From positions 1 to 16,845 of the forward strand of contig CANJWU010000003.1 in NCBI GenBank assembly GCA_947478655.1: a stretch of DNA of 16,845 bases, given 5' to 3'. This DNA comes from Sphingobacteriales bacterium. Its GTDB lineage: Bacteria > Bacteroidota > Bacteroidia > Sphingobacteriales > Sphingobacteriaceae. Below the pieces are notes generated by a model. The model saw nothing but the letters and a program-made list of their open reading frames with translations, had not been told where the DNA came from and searched no databases. The position numbers were made by a program, and so were the translations under genes. Shown here one piece after another: positions 7,741 to 15,914 of this stretch; the first letter of the stretch is position 1, and every line of letters begins with the position of its first letter.

Positions 7741-8199
7741 TTAACGAATGAATACGCTAATTCCCATATTCAAATTAATAGAAGCATCTGCTCCATCAGC
7801 AGGATTCATCCAATAATCTAAACCAGATAGAAAAGCTACTTTATCGCTTAACATCATTTGATAACCCGCACCTAAGGTTAAGCCTTCGTTCAATGCACCT
7901 TCTGTTAAACCATAAGTAACATTACCATACATTTTACTGTTTAAATAATACCTTCCAGCTAATGAAATAGTATTTGTTGCATCTAAACCATCTAATTTAG
8001 CAAAACCTACACCAGCTCCAACAGCAATTTTATCGCTTAGGAAATAGTGAAAATTTGCTCCTAAATTAATATTAGTTGATGGAGACAATGTGATATTTCC
8101 ATTAGAACTACCGCCTAATAAAATAGCACCCTTTTGATTTTGCGCATTCACATTTAATCCAATAAATGCTAATGCAATAATTAAAATAATTCTTTTCAT
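7741..8199 (-). CDS. Small outer-membrane beta-barrel protein
   Basis: The 152-residue protein has a signal peptide (MKRIILIIALAFIGLNVNA, cleavage before QNQ). The rest consists of alternating polar and hydrophobic strands, such as NINLGANFHYFL, KIAVGAGVGFA, LTLGAGYQMML and INLNMGISVFIR. The last residues end in an aromatic plus charge (FIR), near the beta-signal of outer-membrane barrels. About eight short strands would suit an OmpX/OmpW-like barrel, a type very common in Bacteroidota; the exact family was not identified. It is monocistronic by appearance: a 249-base spacer upstream and a strong terminator downstream. ATG start. Role unknown, possibly structural or stress-related. Confidence 0.8.
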   Translation of the reverse strand: MKRIILIIALAFIGLNVNAQNQKGAILLGGSSNGNITLSPSTNINLGANFHYFLSDKIAVGAGVGFAKLDGLDATNTISLAGRYYLNSKMYGNVTYGLTEGALNEGLTLGAGYQMMLSDKVAFLSGLDYWMNPADGADASINLNMGISVFIR

Positions 8200-8295
8200 G
8201 TTTGTTTTTTAAAATGAATAATTAGTTAATTAATATAAATTTAACCTTTAGTTATTTTGAAGAATTGTGAAGTTATGAACAAATGTTAATTATTT

Positions 8296-8352
8296 AAGAA
8301 TTTTAGAATTATAAATTCTTGATAATCAATTAATTAAATTATTTATTAATTG
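8296..8352. repeat. Two adjacent AT-rich inverted repeats in a divergent promoter region
   Basis: AAGAATTT (8296-8303) pairs with AAATTCTT (8313-8320) over 9 bases, and CAATTAAT (8327-8334) pairs with ATTAATTG (8345-8352) over 10 bases. A third, shorter one follows: ATAAAAT / ATTTTAT at 8387-8403. They lie between the divergent beta-barrel and GT2 genes (spacer 8200-8448), where the promoters of both must be. They could be operators or RNA hairpins, but in such AT-rich DNA inverted repeats of this size also arise by chance. The rest of the spacer holds no gene that I can see. Confidence 0.4.
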
Positions 8353-8448
8353 AATTCTATTCACATCTTTAAAGGATGTACAAAGCATAAAATCATATTT
8401 TATCGACTCTTTCTTAATTTCCTTACCTTTAAATAAAATCCTTACGCT

Positions 8449-9366
8449 TTGATCAGTATTCTTATCCCTGTATTTAATGCTAATTGCACGCAATTAGTAA
8501 AGCAATTACAAACGCAATGCGAATTGACGGGATTGGTTTATGAAATTATTATTGCCGACGATGCTTCTACCAAACAGGAAATAAAATTAGCTAACAGTGC
8601 ATTAGCTAGTATTAAAAATGTTCAATACATTGAATTAACAAACAACATTGGGCGTTCGGCCATTCGCAATTACTTAGCCTCTATAGCTAAACAAGCCTAT
8701 TTATTGTTTATTGATGACGACATGGCGCTGATTGATGACGAATTCGTTAAACGCTATGCTAATGTAATGGAGAGCGATGAGGTGATTTATGGTGGTTTGG
8801 TTTATCCTACTTATTACAAAGAAACAGCATTACTGAGAGAAACTTTTGGAAACGAGCGAGAAATAAAATCGCTTGCCGATAGGTTAAAATCGCCAACACA
8901 AAATATTGCAACTTGTAATTTAGTTGTTAAAAAATCGGTTTTTGATGCGATAAAATTTGATGAATCGATAAAGCAATATGGTTGGGAGGATAATTTATTC
9001 GCCCTACAATTGGCCCAAAAAGGAGTGAAAATTGCTCATATTAATAACCCACTTTTACATACGGGTATTGAAAGCAACGAGGTTTATTTAGCAAAAACAA
9101 TAATCGCTTGCAAAACCCTAGCCAGCTTGGTTAAGAGCGAAAAATACAAACTAGAATTGCAATCCATAAAATTATACCGCGCATATCAAACTTTAGCTAA
9201 ATTTAATTTAATTGGGCTGTTTTGTATTTGTTTTAAAATAATTAAAAAAGGAATTGAAAATCATTTAAGTGCTAAGCAACCAAATTTAATTTATTTTGAT
9301 TTATGGAAATTATATCAATTGGCATTGGCATTAAATAGCAACCACACTTCGGTAAATAGCCAATAA
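8449..9366 (+). CDS. Family 2 glycosyltransferase, TTG start
   Basis: The 305-residue enzyme has a GT-A fold pattern: MISILIPVFN at the N-terminus, ADDAS (36-40) for nucleotide-sugar binding, IDDDM (88-92) as the metal-binding DxD, and GWEDN (178-182) as the acceptor-side catalytic motif. The C-terminal third is helical and basic with a hydrophobic stretch (about 255-268), perhaps a membrane-surface contact. It probably transfers one sugar during synthesis of a cell-surface polysaccharide or glycan; donor and acceptor are not predictable. A TAA lies five codons upstream and the only standard start codon before the conserved motif is TTG at 8449. Its last 36 bases overlap the 3' end of the GT4 gene on the other strand, and no terminator separates them. 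No polysaccharide export or priming genes are nearby. Confidence 0.9.
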   Translation: MISILIPVFNANCTQLVKQLQTQCELTGLVYEIIIADDASTKQEIKLANSALASIKNVQYIELTNNIGRSAIRNYLASIAKQAYLLFIDDDMALIDDEFVKRYANVMESDEVIYGGLVYPTYYKETALLRETFGNEREIKSLADRLKSPTQNIATCNLVVKKSVFDAIKFDESIKQYGWEDNLFALQLAQKGVKIAHINNPLLHTGIESNEVYLAKTIIACKTLASLVKSEKYKLELQSIKLYRAYQTLAKFNLIGLFCICFKIIKKGIENHLSAKQPNLIYFDLWKLYQLALALNSNHTSVNSQ

Positions 9367-10431
9367 TTTTTGAGATTCTATTTGCCAATTGTATTCCAAT
9401 TTTGCATCTGTACAATTGGCAACTAATCTGGCATGCAAGTGCTCCTCATTTAATAATGAATGAATGGCTTGAACTAGGTTTTGTGTAGTTAAATCGCACA
9501 TGACAGCCACTTCGTATTTATTATTTATATGTAAATATTCTGGAAAATTATTTGTTATTGATGGCAAACCGGCATGTATATAATCAAAACATTTATTGTT
9601 AAGAGAGTAATAATAACTCAAGCCTAAATTCTCCGAAACATTGATGCCAACATAGGCCTCTTGCGTAATGATATTTAAATTTTCGGGTGCAATAAATCCT
9701 TTAAAAATAATTTTTTCTTGTAACTGAAGTTTCTGCACTTGCATTCTCAATATTTCGCTTAGGTCGCCTTCTCCAACCAATACTAATTTACAATCAACCC
9801 ATTGCATGGCTTCAATTAATTGCGTTAAACCCCTACCCTTGTTGAGTGCACCTTGATACAAAATATAGCGCTCTTTATTAATTGATGAATCTGCTGAAAT
9901 AGGCTGATCTATTAGGTATGGTACATTTCGAATGGTTTGAAAACGCGTTTGATATTTGGCTTCGAATAATTGGGCAATAGATTCACTAACTGTATAACAA
10001 TACTTTAATTTAGGGACAATAAATTGTTCAATACTTAGCCATATTTTTTGAGTAAAAGGCCTATTGATTACTTCTGGCACTTCTGTAAAATATTCGTGTG
10101 CATCATACACACAAGGTTTATGCTTGATTCTAGAAACAAGATAACAAGGTAAAATAGTATCTAAATCTATCGCATTAACAATATCAAAGGCATTAAAAAG
10201 GAGATAAAAAAACAAACGAATATTAAATTCTATATAAAATAACTTTCCTTTATCAAAAATGCAATTTAACCTGTGTTGCTTATAAATAGCCGGTTTTAAA
10301 GGCAATGAATGATTTCTTTTACGACCTAACAATAGCACATCGTAGCCTGCATTTGCTAAAGAAGTAGCAATTTTTTGCATGCGTTGATCGTATGTAATAT
10401 CGTTAGTTATGGTTAATATGATCTTTTTCAA
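9331..10431 (-). CDS. Family 4 (GT-B) glycosyltransferase, TTG start inside recQ
   Basis: The 366-residue protein shows a two-Rossmann GT-B pattern: ILTITNDITYDQRMQKIA at the N-terminus, a central YDAHEYFTEVPE segment (about 109-120), YQGALNKGRG (192-201) and VGEGDL (219-224) in the donor domain, and NKCFDYIHAGLPSI (279-292) in the place of the EX7E region of GT4. The likely role is sugar transfer to a surface glycan or lipid-linked acceptor on the inner face of the inner membrane; specificity is unknown. Translation begins at TTG (10429-10431), 29 bases inside the end of recQ in another frame; the next ATG (residue 18) would cut off the first strand. This overlap implies translational coupling to recQ, an unrelated function. 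The 3' end overlaps the convergent GT2 gene by 36 bases. Confidence 0.9.
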   Translation of the reverse strand: MKKIILTITNDITYDQRMQKIATSLANAGYDVLLLGRKRNHSLPLKPAIYKQHRLNCIFDKGKLFYIEFNIRLFFYLLFNAFDIVNAIDLDTILPCYLVSRIKHKPCVYDAHEYFTEVPEVINRPFTQKIWLSIEQFIVPKLKYCYTVSESIAQLFEAKYQTRFQTIRNVPYLIDQPISADSSINKERYILYQGALNKGRGLTQLIEAMQWVDCKLVLVGEGDLSEILRMQVQKLQLQEKIIFKGFIAPENLNIITQEAYVGINVSENLGLSYYYSLNNKCFDYIHAGLPSITNNFPEYLHINNKYEVAVMCDLTTQNLVQAIHSLLNEEHLHARLVANCTDAKLEYNWQIESQKLLAIYRSVVAI

Positions 10432-12334
10432 GTAGGCCTTTTTGGGTAATTATCACTTCGTTTTTATTAGCATATTGTATCAATCCTTCTTCAGCGAATA
10501 CTTGGATTTGAGCCAATACTTCTTGTTCTGGAATATCATTCACTTGTATTAATAAATCATTCAAATATAATGGTTCTGCGCCAATCATATTGGCTAACCT
10601 GGCAAAGGTAAAGACCTTTTGATTTGTTTGCTTATTTAACAAACAGATGTCGCATTGACCACAAGGCAAGACCTCTTTTTCATCAAAATAGCTTCTCAAT
10701 TGTACAGACCTGCAAATGGGTGCATGAACATAATTAATCATTGCATTGATTTTGTTCTTTAATATATCGAATCTTTGTCGATAATAATTGCCATCTATTT
10801 GCACATGTGTTGTAGGTAATCTATCGCTTAAAAAATGAATAATTGGTTTTTCAGTAATTGGCACATAATCTATTATTTGATAGCTTTTGAGCATTTGTAA
10901 TTGTGCTTTAATTTCTGTCATAGCAAGCTGAGCTCTGGCTGCTATTTCGTTTTCATTGATTGCGGTGTATTGATCAAATAAACCCGTATAAGAACGCAAT
11001 ATTGTTTGCAAGAGTATTTCAAACTTAGGATTTGTTTGTTGAAAATGATGAAAAGCATGTTGATCTACCAAAAAGAAAATTTTAGCAGGGTTAAATACTT
11101 CTTCCGACAAATTAAAATAACCTGCTTTTTCTAGGAATTTTAATGCATTGATTAATTTGATAGCAGAAAATCCCGAGCGTGAAATGAGCAGCGTTAAATC
11201 AAATTCTAATTGAGCGTTTAATCCAGCACCTATAGGTATTTGCAACATATTCATCACAAATTCATAAGTCTGTTTAATTTCTGCTATGCTAGGATATTCG
11301 ATTATATATTTACGATTTAATTCGGCTATATCGTGTTCCTGAAATAATAAAATAGCATATGCTTTTTGCTCATCTCTTCCGGCGCGTCCGGCTTCTTGAT
11401 AATAGGCCTCTAAACTATCTGGTAAATCGAGGTGAATTACTAAACGTACATCGGCTTTATCTATTCCCATACCAAAAGCATTGGTGGCGACTATTACACG
11501 CGTTTTGCCACTCATCCATTCGTCTTGTTTTAAAGACCTCAACTTAGCTTCTAAACCAGCATGGTAATAATCGGCAGATATTTGATGGGCGCAAAGCCAA
11601 TCGGATAGCTCTTTACAGCCTTTTCTATTTCTAACGTATATAACGGCGGTACCTTTTGTTTTATTTAAAATTCGGAGTGCCCTATTAAATTTATCGCTTT
11701 CTTGGAGTACTAAATAATTTAAATTTTTTCTTTCGAAACTTTGTTTAAAAACCACGGGGTTTTGAAAACCCAATTGCTTCATAATATCTTCTTGCACATT
11801 GGCAGTTGCAGAAGCAGTAAGCGCTATTACCGGAATGCCCGGAAGCAATAATCTTAATTGAATAATATTTAAATAGGCAGGTCTAAAATCGTAACCCCAT
11901 TGCGAAATACAATGCGCTTCGTCGATCGCAATTAATGTCACATTCATTTTTTTCAAACGCTCTTGAAACAAAGGCGCAGCAATGCGTTCGGGCGAAATAA
12001 ACAAAAATTTAGTTTGATCGTAAATGCAATTATCTAAGGCAAAATCTATTTCTCTGCTAGTCATACCAGAAACAATAGATACTGCTTTTATTCCTTTTGC
12101 TTTTAAGCCTTCTACTTGGTCTTTAATGAGTGCAATTAAAGGAGAAATGACGATGGTTAAACCCTCTTGAGCCAGTGTGGGCACTTGAAAACAAACAGAT
12201 TTTCCACCACCGGTTGGTAGCAAGGCCAAAGTATCTCTTTTAGCCAAAACCGATTCGATAATATCTTTTTGCATGGGTCGAAATTTGGGATGGCCCCAAT
12301 ATTTCAATAAGATATTTTCTAAAGTAGTTTCCAA
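10403..12334 (-). CDS. recQ: RecQ-family ATP-dependent 3'-5' DNA helicase, TTG start
   Basis: The 643-residue protein has all RecQ helicase motifs: Walker A TGGGKS (41-46), DEAH (139-142 approx.), the RecQ-specific aromatic loop QWGYDFRP (145-152), TASAT (173-177), and motif VI QEAGRAGRD (313-321). RecQ unwinds DNA in recombination and stalled-fork repair. The four zinc cysteines are at 541, 558, 561 and 564 (CRS, then CGQCDIC). In E. coli RecQ they lie directly behind the helicase core, around 380-403; here about 200 residues with a winged-helix-like look (ISRSGFSAIKLINALKFL) separate core and cysteines. There is no evident HRDC domain, and the C-terminus has another small winged-helix-like piece. 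It belongs to the shorter RecQ type seen in Bacteroidota beside a longer paralogue. The only standard start codon ahead of the conserved region is TTG at 12334; an in-frame TAA lies five codons further upstream. Confidence 0.93.
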   Translation of the reverse strand: METTLENILLKYWGHPKFRPMQKDIIESVLAKRDTLALLPTGGGKSVCFQVPTLAQEGLTIVISPLIALIKDQVEGLKAKGIKAVSIVSGMTSREIDFALDNCIYDQTKFLFISPERIAAPLFQERLKKMNVTLIAIDEAHCISQWGYDFRPAYLNIIQLRLLLPGIPVIALTASATANVQEDIMKQLGFQNPVVFKQSFERKNLNYLVLQESDKFNRALRILNKTKGTAVIYVRNRKGCKELSDWLCAHQISADYYHAGLEAKLRSLKQDEWMSGKTRVIVATNAFGMGIDKADVRLVIHLDLPDSLEAYYQEAGRAGRDEQKAYAILLFQEHDIAELNRKYIIEYPSIAEIKQTYEFVMNMLQIPIGAGLNAQLEFDLTLLISRSGFSAIKLINALKFLEKAGYFNLSEEVFNPAKIFFLVDQHAFHHFQQTNPKFEILLQTILRSYTGLFDQYTAINENEIAARAQLAMTEIKAQLQMLKSYQIIDYVPITEKPIIHFLSDRLPTTHVQIDGNYYRQRFDILKNKINAMINYVHAPICRSVQLRSYFDEKEVLPCGQCDICLLNKQTNQKVFTFARLANMIGAEPLYLNDLLIQVNDIPEQEVLAQIQVFAEEGLIQYANKNEVIITQKGLLEKDHINHN

Positions 12335-12491
12335 CGATGATTTTATGTTTTACAATATTAGAATAAATACGCTTTGAATAGCATTTAATACCCGCTAATT
12401 TTTTACAAAATGCGCTTTTTTTGTGAATTTATAGGGTTTTAAATCGTACATGCTTAAAAAAAATCTTAAATTGCACTTTATTTTAAAAACC

Positions 12492-13835
12492 ATGAATATC
12501 CTTGCTTTAAATGCCATTTCGCCTATAGACGGTAGATATAGAAAATCTACACAAGAATTAGCTGCTTATTTTTCGGAAGCCGCTTTAATTAAATACCGTG
12601 TATTAGTAGAAGTTGAATATTTTATTGCTTTATGTGATTTAAAATTACCTGGCTTAGCAGATTTTGATTCCAAAAATTACCAAGCCATTAGAAATTTAGC
12701 GATCCATTTCAACGAAAATGATGCGCAAAAAATAAAAGATATTGAAGCCGTAACCAATCACGATGTAAAAGCAGTTGAATATTTTTTAAAAGAAGCTTTT
12801 ACGGCATTGGGTTTCGAAAAATACTTAGAGTATATTCATTTTGGATTAACTTCTCAAGATATCAATAATACCGCTATCCCTTTAAGCTTTCAACAAGCTA
12901 TACACGATGTTTATTTTCCACATATTGAAAGTTTAATTGCGCAATTACAGGTTTTAGCAACTAATTGGAAAGACATATCTATGTTGGCTCATACGCATGG
13001 ACAGCCTGCTTCGCCAACCCGTTTAGGTAAAGAGTTAGAAGTATTTGTTGAACGATTGAATGTGCAATTAATTCAATTTAAACAAATTCCTTATTCGGCT
13101 AAATTTGGCGGTGCTACCGGAAATTTCAATGCGCATAAAGTAGCCTATGGCGAAATAGATTGGATTAATTTTGCAAACGATTTTGTAAATAATCAATTAG
13201 GTTTGTCTCGCTCTCAAAGAACAACGCAGGTAGAACATTACGATAATTTTGCTGCGCAATTTGATGCCTTAAAAAGAATTAATACGATTTTAATTGACTT
13301 CAGCAGAGACATGTGGTCTTATATATCGATGAATTACTTTAACCAACAAATTAAAGCTGGCGAAATTGGCTCCTCTGCTATGCCACACAAAGTAAATCCA
13401 ATCGATTTTGAAAACGCTGAAGGAAATCTTGGTTTAGCCAATGCCTTATTCGAACATTTAGCAGCAAAATTGCCTGTTTCAAGGCTTCAAAGAGATTTAA
13501 CAGATTCTACTGTTTTTAGAAATATTGGCGTTCCATTGGCACATACTTTAATTTCTTTTAAATCTTTAAAGAAAGGTTTAGAAAAATTAATGTTAAACGA
13601 AGCCGCATTAACTGCAGACCTCGAAAATAATTGGGCGGTTGTGGCAGAAGCCATCCAAACCGTTTTAAGAAGAGAAAATTTTCCTAAACCATACGAAGCT
13701 CTCAAAGAGTTGACCAGAAAAAACGAAAAAATCACCCAAGAAAGTATTCGTAATTTTATTGATGGTTTAACAATTAGCGATAGTTTAAAAGAGGAATTAA
13801 AATTGATCAGTCCACATAATTATACTGGTTTTTAA
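12492..13835 (+). CDS. purB: Adenylosuccinate lyase
   Basis: This enzyme splits SAICAR to AICAR and adenylosuccinate to AMP, releasing fumarate each time, in purine synthesis. The 447-residue protein begins MNILALNAISPIDGRYR, as in E. coli PurB. It has TSQDINNTA (120-128), AHTHGQPASPT with catalytic-type H169 (166-176), and the fumarase/lyase superfamily signature GSSAMPHKVNP (293-303) with the catalytic serine. The frame is open further up to an ATG at 12450, but the extra 14 residues (MLKKNLKLHFILKT) fit no PurB, so the second ATG is chosen. It is the first gene of a four-gene plus-strand run and stands divergent from recQ with a 157-base spacer that should hold both promoters; I found no clear consensus there. 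Confidence 0.97.
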   Translation: MNILALNAISPIDGRYRKSTQELAAYFSEAALIKYRVLVEVEYFIALCDLKLPGLADFDSKNYQAIRNLAIHFNENDAQKIKDIEAVTNHDVKAVEYFLKEAFTALGFEKYLEYIHFGLTSQDINNTAIPLSFQQAIHDVYFPHIESLIAQLQVLATNWKDISMLAHTHGQPASPTRLGKELEVFVERLNVQLIQFKQIPYSAKFGGATGNFNAHKVAYGEIDWINFANDFVNNQLGLSRSQRTTQVEHYDNFAAQFDALKRINTILIDFSRDMWSYISMNYFNQQIKAGEIGSSAMPHKVNPIDFENAEGNLGLANALFEHLAAKLPVSRLQRDLTDSTVFRNIGVPLAHTLISFKSLKKGLEKLMLNEAALTADLENNWAVVAEAIQTVLRRENFPKPYEALKELTRKNEKITQESIRNFIDGLTISDSLKEELKLISPHNYTGF

Positions 13836-13846
13836 TTTCAATTTAT

Positions 13847-14539
13847 TTGAAAAAATTTACTTTTACTTCTACAGATCAAATCTGGCATATTTTTGACGAT
13901 GAACAGTCTGAAACGCTTGTAATTGTTACCAAAAATACCGAAAAAGCAAGCATTGCCTATTATCATATTTGCTTAAACACGGGGCAAATTAATGTGCTTG
14001 ATATTCCATTGCCATCCGAAATACCATGGAATATATGTAAAGTATATCAACAAAGAATTATTTTTCAATCCCCTATTTCAAACAATAGACCCGAACAACA
14101 ATATATTTTGGTATACGATATTGCTGCTAAAAAAATTGTTTTAGAAAACTACCAAAGAGGCATTCAAACTGTTGTTCAACAAGGTATCATCACCTATTTA
14201 TTAAAAATTGAAGCTCAAAAATTTGAGCTAATGGCTTTCGATAAAAATGAATTAATACAAGATTTAACCATAGACCCTATCGGTACTGATCATTTAAAAT
14301 TACCTATTAGCACTTCTGCTAATCTGTTAAGCATTCAGCATCAAGCCTTCGATATTAGTGCAACATTAAATTCAGCTTTTCATTTAAAAGTAAGCTTAAA
14401 TAATGCGATTATTTACGAATGGCAAGCAGCAGAAATTCAAGATTTAAGGCCCGAAAATGACTATTTTATGGTGATTCACGATTACCTATTCATTTTAAAA
14501 GAAAAAAATACCATAGAAATTATCGAATTAAAAGCATAA
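13847..14539 (+). CDS. Unrecognised cytoplasmic protein, perhaps DUF4905-like, TTG start
   Basis: This 230-residue protein has no signal peptide, no membrane helix and no catalytic motif I can recognise. It is rich in short beta strands separated by turns (ETLVIVTKN, ASIAYYHICLNTGQINVLDI, QQYILVYDIAAKKIVLENY, GIITYLLKIEAQKFELMAFD), a pattern like incomplete beta-propeller blades. The opening (IWHIFDDEQ ... LVIVTK ... YYHICLNTG) reminds me of DUF4905, a protein family of related Bacteroidota, but I could not check this. It lies 11 bases after purB and 17 before the LysM gene, so it is co-transcribed with both. It starts at TTG (TTGAAAAAATTT); the next methionine is far inside. Function unknown. 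Confidence 0.75.
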   Translation: MKKFTFTSTDQIWHIFDDEQSETLVIVTKNTEKASIAYYHICLNTGQINVLDIPLPSEIPWNICKVYQQRIIFQSPISNNRPEQQYILVYDIAAKKIVLENYQRGIQTVVQQGIITYLLKIEAQKFELMAFDKNELIQDLTIDPIGTDHLKLPISTSANLLSIQHQAFDISATLNSAFHLKVSLNNAIIYEWQAAEIQDLRPENDYFMVIHDYLFILKEKNTIEIIELKA

Positions 14540-14556
14540 AAAACTACCTTAGTGCC

Positions 14557-15168
14557 ATGAAAAAATTAGCCTTAATGCTAGTATTATTACTTTCCAATTT
14601 TGTAGCCAATGCCTCAATTGATTCGATTGGTATTGAAAAAAATAATACGCAAAATTATATATTACATAAGGTTGATAAAAGCGAAGGCTTATATGCCATT
14701 GCAAGAAAATATCGTACTACCGCTACTGCAATTCAAGAAGCAAATAATTTAACAACTACCGGCTTGCAATTAGGTCAGGTGTTAAAAGTACCCACCACGC
14801 AAAACTTAAACATTGCTAAAGTAAGCACAGCAACAAAAACAAGTCAAAGCCCAGTGATCACCGCTAAAAATTATTCATACGAAAACAGTAAAGAAATCAA
14901 CGAAACTGGACTTGCCGGATGGATAAATGATAAAAATTCAAATCCTAAAAAATCTATTGCTTTACATAATACCGCTGTTATTGGAACCATAATGAAAGTG
15001 AGTAATCCTTCAACAGGTAAAATGGTTTATGTGAAAATAATTGGCACCATTCCTAATGCCATTGAAAACGAAAACTTGGTGATTCTTTTGTCGAAAGCGG
15101 CAGCTAGTTTAATAGATGCCACCGAACCAAAATTTAAAGTCAACCTAACATACGCTTCCCCTAAATAA
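14557..15168 (+). CDS. Secreted LysM protein with RlpA-like C-terminal domain
   Basis: The 203-residue protein has a signal peptide (to about residue 19, MKKLALMLVLLLSNFVANA), a single LysM domain (about 35-79, YILHKVDKSEGLYAIARKYR to QVLKVP), a Thr/Ser/Lys-rich linker, and a C-terminal domain of about 85 residues (about 115-200). There ALHNTAVIGTIMKVSNP and GKMVYVKIIGTIP match the double-psi beta-barrel of RlpA-like proteins. LysM binds peptidoglycan in the periplasm; RlpA-like domains bind or cut glycan strands, but I cannot see a clear set of catalytic residues, so a binding role is safer. The gene is third in the purB run, and its TAA overlaps the ATG of the uridine kinase gene by one base (TAATG). 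ATG start. Confidence 0.88.
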   Translation: MKKLALMLVLLLSNFVANASIDSIGIEKNNTQNYILHKVDKSEGLYAIARKYRTTATAIQEANNLTTTGLQLGQVLKVPTTQNLNIAKVSTATKTSQSPVITAKNYSYENSKEINETGLAGWINDKNSNPKKSIALHNTAVIGTIMKVSNPSTGKMVYVKIIGTIPNAIENENLVILLSKAAASLIDATEPKFKVNLTYASPK

Positions 15169-15794
15169 TGAATTTAGCAAAACCATATTTAATTGGCATT
15201 GCAGGTGGCAGCGCATCGGGTAAAACCTATTTACTCAATGCCTTATTAAATCATTTCAATGCAGATGAAATTTGCTTAATCTCTCAAGACCATTACTATA
15301 AACCGCAAGCAGAACAATATGTTGATGAAAACGGTCAAATTAACTATGATTTACCAGAAGGGATAGATCAAGAGAAATTGATGGAAGATATTCAATGTTT
15401 ATTAGCCGGAAAGCCCGTTAAAAAATTAGAGTATACCTTTAACAATCCAGCTGCCGAACCAAAAGAATTAACCATCAACCCTGCCCCGATTGTGGTCATT
15501 GAAGGTTTATTTATTTTTCATTTTCAAGAATTATTTAAGGCTTTTGACCTAAAAATATTTATCGACGCAGATCATGACATTAAATTAACGCGTCGCATTC
15601 AAAGAGATCAATTAGAAAGAGGCTTAAATATGGAAACCGTATTGTACCAATGGCATAACCACGTGATGCCCGCTTTTGACAAATACCTTTTGCCCTATCA
15701 ACCTGAATGTGATGTGGTAATTCATAATAATCAAGAAATAAAAAAAGACATCGAACAACTTGCTTACCAGTTAAGAATGTTTTTATCTAAATAA
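15168..15794 (+). CDS. udk: Uridine kinase
   Basis: The 208-residue protein is a P-loop kinase of the uridine kinase/phosphoribulokinase group. It has Walker A GGSASGKT (13-20), SQDHYYKP (39-46) with the substrate-binding DHYY, the DLPEGID segment (61-67, in place of the usual D-x-P of the lid), VVIEGLFIFH (about 108-117, the usual EG-I/L-F motif) and RRIQRDQLERG (about 141-151). It phosphorylates uridine and cytidine to UMP and CMP with ATP or GTP in pyrimidine salvage. The start ATG overlaps the stop of the LysM gene (TAATG), so translation is coupled. With purB at the head of the run, the operon ties purine synthesis to pyrimidine salvage. Length is normal for the bacterial enzyme. Confidence 0.92.
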   Translation: MNLAKPYLIGIAGGSASGKTYLLNALLNHFNADEICLISQDHYYKPQAEQYVDENGQINYDLPEGIDQEKLMEDIQCLLAGKPVKKLEYTFNNPAAEPKELTINPAPIVVIEGLFIFHFQELFKAFDLKIFIDADHDIKLTRRIQRDQLERGLNMETVLYQWHNHVMPAFDKYLLPYQPECDVVIHNNQEIKKDIEQLAYQLRMFLSK

Positions 15795-15826
15795 AGCTTA
15801 AATACTTAATATACAAGTACATAAGC

Positions 15827-15845
15827 AATTCTCTAGAATTTTTTT
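15827..15845 (+). terminator. Weak possible terminator after udk
   Basis: AATTC (15827-15831) pairs with GAATT (15836-15840) over a TCTA loop and runs into a seven-T tract. The stem is short and AT-rich, so it would be weak, but it is the only candidate between the udk stop and the secDF start. Confidence 0.3.
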
Positions 15846-15914
15846 AAAAAATCAAGGATTTCATTTTTACTTATTTACTTAGTAATGAACTACTTATGCA
15901 ATTCAATAATAATT

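Noticed and set aside
12450..12491. Longer purB start at the ATG 14 codons upstream
   Set aside because: The extra residues MLKKNLKLHFILKT match no PurB N-terminus, whereas the ATG at 12492 gives the normal beginning.
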